From Flavobacterium wongokense (lineage in GTDB: Bacteria > Bacteroidota > Bacteroidia > Flavobacteriales > Flavobacteriaceae): a DNA stretch of 64,000 bases. The notes under the pieces were generated by a model. The model saw nothing but the letters and a program-made list of their open reading frames with translations. It was not told the origin of the DNA and did no database searches. This document shows positions 52,876-61,800 of this stretch, piece by piece (within the stretch, counting starts at the first letter, position 1; the number at the start of each line of letters is the position of its first letter). The translations under genes were made by a program, and so were the position numbers. Location of the stretch: NCBI RefSeq assembly GCF_021608265.1, contig NZ_JAKIHP010000005.1, forward strand, positions 89,822-153,821, written 5' to 3'.

Positions 52876-53877
52876 ATGAGAGAGGTAACAAAAGAGGTTT
52901 ATTTAAAATGGTATGAAGACATGCTGTTTTGGAGAAAGTTTGAAGACAAACTTGCAGCACTTTATATTCAACAAAAGGTAAGAGGATTTCTTCACTTATA
53001 TAATGGTCAGGAAGCCGTTCTGGCAGGTGCTTTGCACGTTATGAACTTAGGCGGAAAAGACAAAATGATTACAGCTTACCGTAATCACGTACAGCCAATC
53101 GGAATGGGTGTTGACCCAAAGAAAGTAATGGCTGAGTTGCTTGGAAAAGTAACCGGAACATCCAAAGGAATGGGTGGTTCGATGCACATCTTCTCAAAAG
53201 AACACGGATTTTATGGTGGTCATGGTATCGTTGGAGCTCAGATTCCTGTTGGTGCCGGTATGGCTTTCGCCGATAAATATTTCAATACTGGCGGTGTAAC
53301 CCTTACCTATTTTGGTGATGGAGCAGCACGTCAGGGTTCGTTGCATGAAGCTTTCAACATGGCAATGCTTTGGAAACTGCCTGTAGTCTTCATTTGTGAA
53401 AACAATGGATATGCGATGGGAACTTCTGTTGAAAGGACTGCAAATCACACAGACATCTGGAAACTTGGTTTGGGCTATGAAATGCCATGCGGACCTGTAG
53501 ATGGAATGAATCCCGTAAAAGTTGCCGAAGCCATGCATGAAGCTATGGAAAGGGCACGTCGCGGAGACGGACCAACTTTCCTTGAAATGAAAACATACCG
53601 ATACAGAGGACACTCAATGTCGGATGCACAATTATACCGTTCGAAAGAAGAGGTAGAAGAATACAAAAAAATCGACCCTATCACACAAGTGCTGGATATT
53701 ATCATGGAGAAAAGTTACGCTACCAAAGAAGCTATTGAAGCTATCGATGAGCGTGTAAAGGATCTAGTGGAAGAATGCGCAACATTTGCCGAAGAATCTG
53801 ATTTCCCTGAAGCACAACAATTGTATGATGTGGTTTACGAACAAGAAAACTATCCTTTCATCCCTCACAGACTATAA
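52876..53877 (+). CDS. pdhA: Pyruvate dehydrogenase E1 component, alpha subunit
   Basis: The 333-residue thiamine-diphosphate enzyme subunit has LHLYNGQEAVLAGALHV, TAYRNHVQPIGMG, GGSMHIFSKEHGFYGGHGIVG and the TPP-binding GDGAARQGSLHEAFNMA ending ICENNGYAM, then YRYRGHSMSDA with regulatory-loop serines. It decarboxylates pyruvate with the beta subunit (not in this window) and hands acetyl to E2 encoded 2 bases downstream. Confidence 0.96.
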   Translation: MREVTKEVYLKWYEDMLFWRKFEDKLAALYIQQKVRGFLHLYNGQEAVLAGALHVMNLGGKDKMITAYRNHVQPIGMGVDPKKVMAELLGKVTGTSKGMGGSMHIFSKEHGFYGGHGIVGAQIPVGAGMAFADKYFNTGGVTLTYFGDGAARQGSLHEAFNMAMLWKLPVVFICENNGYAMGTSVERTANHTDIWKLGLGYEMPCGPVDGMNPVKVAEAMHEAMERARRGDGPTFLEMKTYRYRGHSMSDAQLYRSKEEVEEYKKIDPITQVLDIIMEKSYATKEAIEAIDERVKDLVEECATFAEESDFPEAQQLYDVVYEQENYPFIPHRL

Positions 53878-53879
53878 TT

Positions 53880-55532
53880 ATGGCAACAAAAATCACAATG
53901 CCGCGTTTGAGCGATACGATGACCGAAGGAACCGTTGCCACTTGGTTGAAAAAAGTAGGTGACACTGTAAAGGAAGGTGATATCCTTGCCGAAATCGAAA
54001 CCGATAAAGCGACGATGGAATTTGAATCCTTCAACGCGGGTACTTTATTATATATCGGAATTAAAGAAGGTGAAACTGCAGCCGTAGATTCACTTTTGGC
54101 AATTATCGGAAAGGAAGGCGAAGATATTTCAGGAATGATTTCTGGCGGAAATGCCCCTGCAACCAATGAAGCAAAAGCTGAAGCTCCGGCTGAAGCAAAA
54201 GCTGAAGTTAAATCAGAATCACAACCAGCAACCAGCAACCAGCAATCGGCAACTTCTTTACCAAAAGGCGTTGTTGTAGTAACTATGCCTCGTTTGAGTG
54301 ATACCATGACCGAAGGAACGGTAGCAACCTGGTTGAAAAAAGTAGGTGATGAAGTAAAGGAAGGTGATATCCTTGCCGAAATCGAAACCGACAAAGCGAC
54401 AATGGAGTTTGAATCTTTCAACGCTGGTACTTTATTGTCAATCGGGATTCAGGAAGGACAATCAGCGCCTGTTGACAGTGTTTTAGCAATCATTGGCCCG
54501 GCTGGAACTGACGTTTCAGGCATAGCCGAAAACTATAAAAAAGGAGGTTCGGCACCAGCGGCTCCGGCTACAGCTGAACAGGCGACTACAGTTACGCCAG
54601 CTGCCGAAACTGTTCAAACAACTACTGATGGCGGAAGAATCTTTGCTTCCCCATTGGCTAAACAGATTGCAAAAGATAAAGGAATCAACTTATCCCAAAT
54701 AAAAGGCTCGGGAGAAAACGGACGCATTACCAAAAGTGATGTCGAAAACTTTACTCCAGGTGCTCCAGCTCAGGCTTCACAAACACAGCCAGCAAGCAGC
54801 GAACCACAAGCTCAGGCTCCAGCTGTGAGACCATTTGTTCCTGCAGGAGAAAAAGACACCGAGATTGTGAAGAATTCACAAATGCGTAAAACTATTGCCA
54901 TTCGACTTTCAGAATCAATTTTTACAGCGCCACATTTCTATTTGACCATAGAAGTTGCTATGGACGAAGCTATGAAATCACGTGCAGCCATCAATAACAT
55001 CCCAGACACCAAAGTATCTTTCAACGATATGGTAATAAAGGCTTGTGCCATGGCATTAAAAAGACATCCAAAAGTAAACACGCAATGGCAGGCTGATGCA
55101 ATCATCATCAATCACCATGTAAACATTGGAGTTGCCGTTGCCGTTGAAGACGGATTGGTTGTACCTGTATTGCCTTTCACAGATCAAATGACATTAACCC
55201 AAATTGGTGGAAACGTTAAGGATTTAGCCGGAAAAGCAAAATCCAAAAAATTACAGCCATCAGAGATGGAAGGAAGCACATTCACGGTTTCCAACTTAGG
55301 AATGTTTGGCATCCAGTCATTCACTTCTATCATCAACCAGCCAAACTCGGCGATTTTATCGGTTGGTGCCATTGAGGAAAAACCGGTTGTCAGAAACGGT
55401 CAGATTGTTGTTGGAAATACCATGATGCTTACCTTAGCTTGTGATCACCGTACGGTTGATGGTGCTACAGGAGCTCAATTCCTTCAGACATTGAGGCAAT
55501 ATTTGGAAAATCCGGTTACGATGCTTGCATAA
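53880..55532 (+). CDS. pdhC: Pyruvate dehydrogenase E2 (dihydrolipoamide acetyltransferase), two lipoyl domains
   Basis: The 550-residue E2 has two N-terminal lipoyl domains almost identical to each other, with lipoylated lysines in ETDKATMEF at K43 and K172. Next is an Ala/Pro-rich linker, a peripheral subunit-binding domain (IFASPLAKQIAKDKGINLSQ), another linker, and the acetyltransferase core with the catalytic His523 in DHRTVDGATGAQFL. It forms the core of the complex and moves acetyl from E1 to CoA. The first interlipoyl linker contains a 7-base DNA repeat (CAACCAG, three copies). The operon with pdhA ends at a terminator. Confidence 0.96.
   Translation: MATKITMPRLSDTMTEGTVATWLKKVGDTVKEGDILAEIETDKATMEFESFNAGTLLYIGIKEGETAAVDSLLAIIGKEGEDISGMISGGNAPATNEAKAEAPAEAKAEVKSESQPATSNQQSATSLPKGVVVVTMPRLSDTMTEGTVATWLKKVGDEVKEGDILAEIETDKATMEFESFNAGTLLSIGIQEGQSAPVDSVLAIIGPAGTDVSGIAENYKKGGSAPAAPATAEQATTVTPAAETVQTTTDGGRIFASPLAKQIAKDKGINLSQIKGSGENGRITKSDVENFTPGAPAQASQTQPASSEPQAQAPAVRPFVPAGEKDTEIVKNSQMRKTIAIRLSESIFTAPHFYLTIEVAMDEAMKSRAAINNIPDTKVSFNDMVIKACAMALKRHPKVNTQWQADAIIINHHVNIGVAVAVEDGLVVPVLPFTDQMTLTQIGGNVKDLAGKAKSKKLQPSEMEGSTFTVSNLGMFGIQSFTSIINQPNSAILSVGAIEEKPVVRNGQIVVGNTMMLTLACDHRTVDGATGAQFLQTLRQYLENPVTMLA
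54222..54249 (+). repeat. Heptamer microsatellite inside the E2 linker
   Basis: CAACCAG three times plus a degenerate fourth unit (CAATCGG). It encodes PATSNQQSA in the linker between the two lipoyl domains. Loss or gain of one unit would shift the frame. Confidence 0.85.
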
Positions 55533-55549
55533 GCCAATCGAAATATTAT

Positions 55550-55582
55550 AAAAAACCCATTCTGATTAGAATGGGTTTTTTG
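55550..55582 (+). terminator. Bidirectional terminator after pdhC
   Basis: AAAAACCCATTCT, loop GATT, AGAATGGGTTTTTT, between the convergent pdhC and T9SS-protein genes. Confidence 0.92.
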
Positions 55583-55586
55583 TTTT

Positions 55587-58508
55587 TTATTCTTTAATGA
55601 TCCTTATCGTTTTTTGTCCTATTTCGCCTTGTGCCTTTAGGATATAATTTCCTGTTGCCAGTCTGGATAGGTCTACGTTTATATTAGTATCATCATAATC
55701 CTGTTCAAATACTTTTTGCCCTAAAATTGTATAAACGCTGACTGATTTTATAACCACGGTTGATTGCAATGTCAAAATATCCTTTACTGGATTTGGCGCA
55801 AATCGGATTGGAAGAATTTCATTATCGCCTGTTCCTAAGGTCAGGTGAACCGTCACCGGCAGCCTTGAAGCACTTTCAATACCACCAACAGTTTGTGTTG
55901 CATAATAAGTTGCACCTTCTACTAAAACCGTATTTAATGGTAATGGAACCGCGTTGGTGGTCAAATTCGTTTTATTGGATGCAGAAGCATACCACTGAAT
56001 ATTGCTTCCGGTAACGATAATATTGGCCAAAGTAGAGCCTGCAGTTAAGGATTGATTGGTCATTCCAATAGGAGCTGGCACACCATTCGATTGAAGTACT
56101 GTAAAAAGAGATGACGTATTGTAACATCCGGTAACGTTATTTTCTACATAGACCGTATAGAACCTACTTGCATTGCCAGGCGACGCAGTATCCACTAAAT
56201 AAGTAGCACCTGTCCCAACTACATTTGCGCCTTCATACCATTCGTAAGAGTAATTGCCTGTTACCGAAGAATCCAACAAAAGAGGCCTTACTACTGCACT
56301 ATTGCCAGCATCAACATAAACAGTATTTGAGCTATCGTCAGAAGTAATTATAGGATTTGGCAACGGATTAACCCTTAATGGCTGCTCTACCAAAACATAA
56401 CAATGATTACCCTGAAAGTCAATAGGAATATTGTCGACCCTAATCCAAACATTTCCTCCGACTACCGCTGCAGTTGGAGTCAATATTTCATTTACATTAT
56501 TTTCTGCTTCCACTATACTTTCAAAAAAGTGGAATGTCAGGGTCGGGTCTCCATTAGCAATGTAAGCCACATTTAATGTCAAATCAAAAACCTCCATCAA
56601 ATCACCAGGATTGTTTACATCACATTTTGGCACCAATGCAGGCGGATTTGTATTTGGTGTTGGTATCGGCATCACTCTTATGTCTAAGGTAGTGATGCTT
56701 TGACAACCCATTGGCGCAGCTCCGTAAACCACAACTCCCAATGTTTGTACCGTAGCAACCGAATTCACATAGCTTGTCGGGTCAGCAATGGCATTGGTTC
56801 CCGTTTGTGCATTGATAAGGCTTGGGTAATAAACCACAGTATAATCCGGATGGCCTTGTGTTATCTCTGTGTTTTTGACTGTAAGATCAAAGTGTGCAAA
56901 GTGATCATTCGGATTGGCATCACTGTCACAAACCTGTAAAGGTGTTGGTGTCGTTAGCAATGGTGGACTGGTTACAGCCAAACTAAAGCTTCCGATAGCA
57001 AAACAGTGCGTTGTATTCAATTCTACCCTAAACCAAATCGTATCTCCATTATGCCCAACATAAGCTGTTGCCGGAGCAATGACTGGAGTTCCTGTAAGAG
57101 CTGAAGCTTGATTTGTATAATAGCTCACCATATAATTTGAAGCTGGTGACGGTTGCTGTGCCAGGATATCTGGAGTCATAACTGTTAAATCAAACAAAGT
57201 CGCACCGTTTTGTGGATTGGCATCATTATCACAAACAGAAATTGGAGCTACCATAGCTGCAATTGGAGACGGATTTACCTGGATTTGAATAGGCAATATT
57301 GAAACGCAATGGGTAATATTGTCTTCTGCTCTTACATAAATAGTCTGGACAAATGGATAAATGTTCAAATAATTCGATGGTGATGGTATTGTTGTTCCAT
57401 TAACTTCAGCGTCCATTAGTGTTTCGTGGAAAGTCACGGTATAATTGCCTCCTTGGGTTAAATCGGGAATCAATGAGGTCAAATCAAACTGACCAATTCC
57501 ATCCTGATTTGAATCACAAATTGCATAAGGAGCTGAGGGCGCTATCAATTGGGGTAATGGTTCGACCCTGATGTCCATAGTTGACACGGTGTAACATCCT
57601 GTAACATTATTGGTTATACGGATTCCCAGAGTCTGGACATATATTATTGTATTCGTATAACTTGAAGGATTGGTAATTGGATTTGTTCCATTTTGGGCAG
57701 CAGCCAAACTTGGGTAAAAAGTCACACTCATCCCGGTTTGACCCATTAAAATCGAATTGATCTGCGAGGTCAAATCAAAACTTTCCATACCTGTTGGCGC
57801 GCTGAAATCGCATAGCGAATAGGGAGGATAATTGGGCTGCAAAGCCTGTGGCAATGGATCAACAACCAGATGCATCGGAACAACATCATAACAACCTGTT
57901 GCATTAATTTCCACCCTTACATAAAGCACCTCATTCCATGGCGTAACATTCCAATAAAGCGTTGGAAGCGGGCTAAAATCGTCCTGTGCATCCAATTGGG
58001 AATGATGGAAACTTACGGTAGCAGTTGAAGGATTGATAGCTCCTAATACTTGCGGAATGACAGTAGTCAAATCAAAAAGCTCTGCGGTTGTTGGACCGTT
58101 AACATCACATAAATGATAATCTACAGGAGTTGTGGCTTCCGGTTTGGGATTGACATTTAATTTTAATTGTCCCGTTGCAACCGCATTAGTATTTGTATTC
58201 CTAATCCTGTAATAAACAATCTGGCTCCATGGATTTATATTGGTATAAGGACTTGACAACGGACTTGTTCCGGTATCTGCATCAGCTTGTGTTTCATGAT
58301 AACTAACTACATAAAGCGAAGCATTTCCCGATTGGGCAGCAAGGATTAGTGAAGTTGCCGATGTTAGATCAAATTCACCAAATCCATCATTATTGGGATC
58401 ACAATACTGCAAGGGTTGAATAGTTGGCGCAACCGGATCTACAATGATTTTGGCAGATGAAATTTGGAATGCTAAAAAGGCGAATACGAAGAGTAGCTTT
58501 GCTTTCAT
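55587..58508 (-). CDS. Secreted repeat protein with T9SS type A sorting domain
   Basis: The start is ATG 58508 (signal peptide MKAKLLFVFAFLAFQISSA); the longer frame to 58526 overlaps the promoter -7 box. About 973 residues. Seven or so repeats of roughly 95 residues, each with a motif like LCDxN.DG.. followed by FDLTS (CDPNNDGFGEFDLTSAT, CDSNQDGIGQFDLTSLI, CDNDANPQNGATLFDLTV, CDVNNPGDLMEVFDLTL), a fold common in large Bacteroidota surface proteins. Then an Ig-like domain with SYEWYEGANVVGTGATYLV and a type A C-terminal signal (LPIRFAPNPVKDILTL ... ATGNYILKAQGEIGQKTIRI). Probably a surface adhesin. Confidence 0.9.
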   Translation of the reverse strand: MKAKLLFVFAFLAFQISSAKIIVDPVAPTIQPLQYCDPNNDGFGEFDLTSATSLILAAQSGNASLYVVSYHETQADADTGTSPLSSPYTNINPWSQIVYYRIRNTNTNAVATGQLKLNVNPKPEATTPVDYHLCDVNGPTTAELFDLTTVIPQVLGAINPSTATVSFHHSQLDAQDDFSPLPTLYWNVTPWNEVLYVRVEINATGCYDVVPMHLVVDPLPQALQPNYPPYSLCDFSAPTGMESFDLTSQINSILMGQTGMSVTFYPSLAAAQNGTNPITNPSSYTNTIIYVQTLGIRITNNVTGCYTVSTMDIRVEPLPQLIAPSAPYAICDSNQDGIGQFDLTSLIPDLTQGGNYTVTFHETLMDAEVNGTTIPSPSNYLNIYPFVQTIYVRAEDNITHCVSILPIQIQVNPSPIAAMVAPISVCDNDANPQNGATLFDLTVMTPDILAQQPSPASNYMVSYYTNQASALTGTPVIAPATAYVGHNGDTIWFRVELNTTHCFAIGSFSLAVTSPPLLTTPTPLQVCDSDANPNDHFAHFDLTVKNTEITQGHPDYTVVYYPSLINAQTGTNAIADPTSYVNSVATVQTLGVVVYGAAPMGCQSITTLDIRVMPIPTPNTNPPALVPKCDVNNPGDLMEVFDLTLNVAYIANGDPTLTFHFFESIVEAENNVNEILTPTAAVVGGNVWIRVDNIPIDFQGNHCYVLVEQPLRVNPLPNPIITSDDSSNTVYVDAGNSAVVRPLLLDSSVTGNYSYEWYEGANVVGTGATYLVDTASPGNASRFYTVYVENNVTGCYNTSSLFTVLQSNGVPAPIGMTNQSLTAGSTLANIIVTGSNIQWYASASNKTNLTTNAVPLPLNTVLVEGATYYATQTVGGIESASRLPVTVHLTLGTGDNEILPIRFAPNPVKDILTLQSTVVIKSVSVYTILGQKVFEQDYDDTNINVDLSRLATGNYILKAQGEIGQKTIRIIKE

Positions 58509-58523
58509 GGTTAAGATTTTTCC

Positions 58524-58531
58524 CAAAGCTA
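58524..58531 (-). promoter_or_regulatory. -7 box of the T9SS repeat protein gene
   Basis: Minus strand TAGCTTTG matches TAnnTTTG, 15 bases before the ATG at 58508. Its position rules out the alternative start at 58526. Confidence 0.45.
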
Positions 58532-58579
58532 CAAAAACATTTTAGATAATACTTTCAAGACAAATAATTGATTTAAATT

Positions 58580-58587
58580 TACATTTG
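58580..58587 (+). promoter_or_regulatory. -7 box of the M1 peptidase gene
   Basis: TACATTTG matches TAnnTTTG. It overlaps a TTG at 58585 that opens the longer reading, supporting the ATG at 58606 as the real start. Confidence 0.45.
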
Positions 58588-58605
58588 AAAAAACATTGCC
58601 TTAAC

Positions 58606-60453
58606 ATGAAAAATATCTTTGCCGTTGTTGTCATTTTCTTATTAATAAGCTGTCAAAAAAAAGAGGCCACACCACAACACCAAATCACAAAAGACGAACA
58701 TTCATTCTCCAACCCAAATCAAGCCATTGCCAAACACCTGGACCTGGATATCAAGGTCGATTTTGATACCCAGACCATTTCAGGAAAAGCATCATGGACC
58801 ATCGAAAACACTTCTAAAGGAAACGAAATCATCTTTGATGAAAATACCTTGAACATTACAAAAGTTACTTTAGGCGATGACGAAAAGGAAACCAAATTCG
58901 AACTTGGAAACGAAATCGAATTCCATGGAAAACCGCTTCATATTACAATCGTACCTAATACAACCAAAGTCAATATTTATTATAACACTACAAAAGACGC
59001 GGTAGCACTACAATGGTTAAAACCTGAACAGACTGCCGACAAAAAATATCCTTTTGTGTTTTCGCAGGGCGAAAGCATCTGGTCACGTACCTGGATTCCG
59101 TGCCAGGATTCGCCTAGCGTTCGCTTTACTTATAACGCCAAAGTCACGGTTCCAAAAGACTTGATGGCTTTAATGAGTGCTGTAAATCCGCAACAAAAAA
59201 ACAACACTGGTGTTTATACCTTCAAACAGGACAAAGCAATTCCTTCCTACCTTATGGCAATTGCCGTGGGTGATGTCGAGTTCAAATCCATTGACAACCG
59301 AACGGGAGTTTATGCCGAGCATTCGGTTATTGATAAGGCCAAATGGGAATTTGCCGAATTGGGAAAAATGGTAGTTGCTGCCGAAAAACTATTTGGGCCT
59401 TACCGTTGGGGACGTTACGACGTAATTGTACTGCCGCCAAGTTTCCCTTTTGGAGGAATGGAAAACCCAAATCTAACCTTTCTTACACCAACAGTTTTAG
59501 CGGGTGACCGTTCGTTGACCAATCTACTGGCGCACGAGTTAGGGCACAGTTGGAGTGGAAATCTGGTTACCAATGCAACCTGGGATGATGTCTGGCTCAA
59601 TGAAGGTTTCACAACTTATGTCGAACACCGGATTGGAGAAGCCGTATTTGGCGTAAATGAGGCTCAGATGCAGACGGTTTTAAGCCGCAAGGTACTCGAA
59701 AACAACCTGGCGGAAATGGGGAATGACAGCCCTGACACGCGATTAAAGGTAAACTCAACCGGCAAAAATCCAGATGAAGCCATGAGTGACATTCCATACG
59801 AAAAAGGATATGCCTTCCTGCAAACCATCGAAGCTGCTGTTGGTCGTGAACGATTTGACAAATTCATCACTGATTATTTCAATGCACATGCTTTCCAATC
59901 GATAACTACTGAAGATTTTGTAGACTATTTCAATAAGAATTTAATCAAAGGAGATAAGGCACTCGCAGCTAAAATAAAATTGGACGACTGGATTTACAAA
60001 CCTGGAGTTCCATCCAATGTAATCAATCCCGTTTCAGAAGATTTTAATGCAATCGATGCCATTCAGAAAACCTGGAGGAAGAGCGGAGTAAAAGGCTTAA
60101 GCCAAAAGATAAAATCGACCAACGAAAAACAGCACTTCATTGATTACCTTCCAAAGGATTTAACTGTTGAGGAAATGACCGCAATTGACAAGGAATTCAA
60201 CTTTACCAACGGAGGGAATTTTGTAGTGCGTCGCCAGTGGTTCATTATTGCAATCCAGCATCAATACAAAGCGGCTTATCCGGCAATCGAGCAGTTTTTA
60301 AACTCCTACAGCCGAACCTATTCGCTTACGCCATTATACAAGGAAATGATAAAAACCCCTGAAGGTAAAATCTGGGCAAAACAAATTTACGCAAAGGCAA
60401 AACCAGGTTACCATGCTACAACGGTAGAAGCAATTGATGGGTTATTGAAATAG
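58606..60453 (+). CDS. M1 family aminopeptidase, lipoprotein
   Basis: The start is ATG 58606 (615 residues) with a lipoprotein signal KNIFAVVVIFLLISCQ (lipobox LISC). The M1 domain has PFGGMENPNLTFL (substrate-binding GxMEN), HELGHSWSGN (zinc HExxH starting at about H310), and DVWLNEGFTTYVE with the third zinc ligand Glu. The C-terminal helical domain resembles leukotriene A4 hydrolase. It would cut N-terminal amino acids from peptides on the outer membrane or in the periplasm. It is divergent from the T9SS repeat protein gene. Confidence 0.95.
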   Translation: MKNIFAVVVIFLLISCQKKEATPQHQITKDEHSFSNPNQAIAKHLDLDIKVDFDTQTISGKASWTIENTSKGNEIIFDENTLNITKVTLGDDEKETKFELGNEIEFHGKPLHITIVPNTTKVNIYYNTTKDAVALQWLKPEQTADKKYPFVFSQGESIWSRTWIPCQDSPSVRFTYNAKVTVPKDLMALMSAVNPQQKNNTGVYTFKQDKAIPSYLMAIAVGDVEFKSIDNRTGVYAEHSVIDKAKWEFAELGKMVVAAEKLFGPYRWGRYDVIVLPPSFPFGGMENPNLTFLTPTVLAGDRSLTNLLAHELGHSWSGNLVTNATWDDVWLNEGFTTYVEHRIGEAVFGVNEAQMQTVLSRKVLENNLAEMGNDSPDTRLKVNSTGKNPDEAMSDIPYEKGYAFLQTIEAAVGRERFDKFITDYFNAHAFQSITTEDFVDYFNKNLIKGDKALAAKIKLDDWIYKPGVPSNVINPVSEDFNAIDAIQKTWRKSGVKGLSQKIKSTNEKQHFIDYLPKDLTVEEMTAIDKEFNFTNGGNFVVRRQWFIIAIQHQYKAAYPAIEQFLNSYSRTYSLTPLYKEMIKTPEGKIWAKQIYAKAKPGYHATTVEAIDGLLK

Positions 60454-60462
60454 TGATGGGAA

Positions 60463-61800
60463 TTAAAAAGCCTCAACAGCACATTTGACATTAAAATCAA
60501 ATTCATTTCCATACCAAAAACCCCAATAATCCACATCGCCATAAGCACCGATCACCTGCAGGTTATCATTGGTAATCATAAGGAACAATGGATATAATTT
60601 GGTTGTTATGGTTTCAATAAGCTGGTAACTGCTGTTGAATTTGTGTATCTTTTTCTCACCCTGAACCGAGGCATAAATATTCCCTGCGCTGTCATACGCA
60701 AACTGGAAATATTGCTTTCCGGTAATCGAATTTAATTTAAATTCCGGCTGCAATGTAGCCATATCCATCACCCAGCCTTCATAAGAGGTAATGAATTTTT
60801 GTTTGGTTGGATTCCATGCGAAAATATTTGGGTCCATTTTGTAAACCGGTATTGCACCCGGGTTTGTAGGACCTATCGTATAATCAGGAAAACAATCTGA
60901 GGAGTTGCAATTTGCCGGTGAAAAGCCATTAATATTAAACCCATAAGAACCTTGTTGCGCAAAAAGGAACAAAAATCTGTTGCTGTCCATAGTTTCTGCA
61001 TAATCCATCTGTGTTACAATGTGCCCATTGGTGGAAACCCCGGTTGAAATGGTGTAGTAATTCCAAATGTTCTCATCCTGATAGTAAATCCTGTCTCCAT
61101 CGACTGCAAAAGCATTAAGATTGTCGCTTATCACCGTGTTATAAGTTGCGATAGTGTGATAATCATTGGCACTCAACCTTGAAATTTTACCTGCAGTATC
61201 GGCAAGGTAAATTTCATTGTTAAGAATATGGAACCTGTTATTCATTCTCCATCCATTGGTAAACGTAGTGCTTGCAGTAATTGCTTTTTGTGAAGCACTG
61301 TATTTTTTCAGGTAACCCGTACCGTTCTTGTCAAGGATGTGGAAAAAATTTGGATCTAAGGGATCCTGCTTCACCTGAAACGGAACCTGTTCAAAGGTTG
61401 GAAAATCTCTCAAAAATACTTGTGGCTCTGCATCCATGCTCAGCATTTCGTGTTGAAGATCATTGTTTCGGGTATAATAAATCCTTACATAATAAGTCAC
61501 CTGGAGGTTATAAGGCACATCCATGTCCGTAAAAGTAGTCTCATTCGAAGGCAGGTTGGCTATCAGTTCCCAATTTAAAAATCCTCCCGAATCATTTGTA
61601 GCAGTTCGATAAACATGCAACGACTCTATGGTGATGCCGCCGGGACGCTCCAGCTTCCATTTTAGCGCAACCTGATTGTAGGAAGGCTGAAAATCGGTAA
61701 CTACCAAAGACAAATTTGACGAACCTTCATCAGAGCTGCATCCAACAAGGCTAATCAGGAATAGTACCAATAGCAGGTATGTTTTTTTAAAGTAATCCAT
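60463..61800 (-). CDS. Lipoprotein with FN3-like domain and beta-propeller
   Basis: The 445-residue protein has a lipoprotein signal (LLLVLFLISLVGCSSDE, lipobox LVGC). Residues 30-130 look like a fibronectin type III domain (VTDFQPSYNQVALKWKLERP), and the rest like a six-blade propeller with KIHKFNSSYQLIETI and AYDSAGNIYASVQGEKK. It overlaps the upstream IPT-domain gene by 14 bases, so the two are coupled. Function unknown; probably both are surface-exposed. Confidence 0.85.
   Translation of the reverse strand: MDYFKKTYLLLVLFLISLVGCSSDEGSSNLSLVVTDFQPSYNQVALKWKLERPGGITIESLHVYRTATNDSGGFLNWELIANLPSNETTFTDMDVPYNLQVTYYVRIYYTRNNDLQHEMLSMDAEPQVFLRDFPTFEQVPFQVKQDPLDPNFFHILDKNGTGYLKKYSASQKAITASTTFTNGWRMNNRFHILNNEIYLADTAGKISRLSANDYHTIATYNTVISDNLNAFAVDGDRIYYQDENIWNYYTISTGVSTNGHIVTQMDYAETMDSNRFLFLFAQQGSYGFNINGFSPANCNSSDCFPDYTIGPTNPGAIPVYKMDPNIFAWNPTKQKFITSYEGWVMDMATLQPEFKLNSITGKQYFQFAYDSAGNIYASVQGEKKIHKFNSSYQLIETITTKLYPLFLMITNDNLQVIGAYGDVDYWGFWYGNEFDFNVKCAVEAF

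Noticed and set aside
53858..54421. Long minus-strand reading frame across the E2 gene start
   Set aside because: It is antisense to the duplicated lipoyl domains; its own internal repeat is simply a shadow of that duplication.
58526..58528. Upstream ATG for the T9SS repeat protein
   Set aside because: It overlaps a -7 promoter box; the ATG at 58508 directly starts a good signal peptide.
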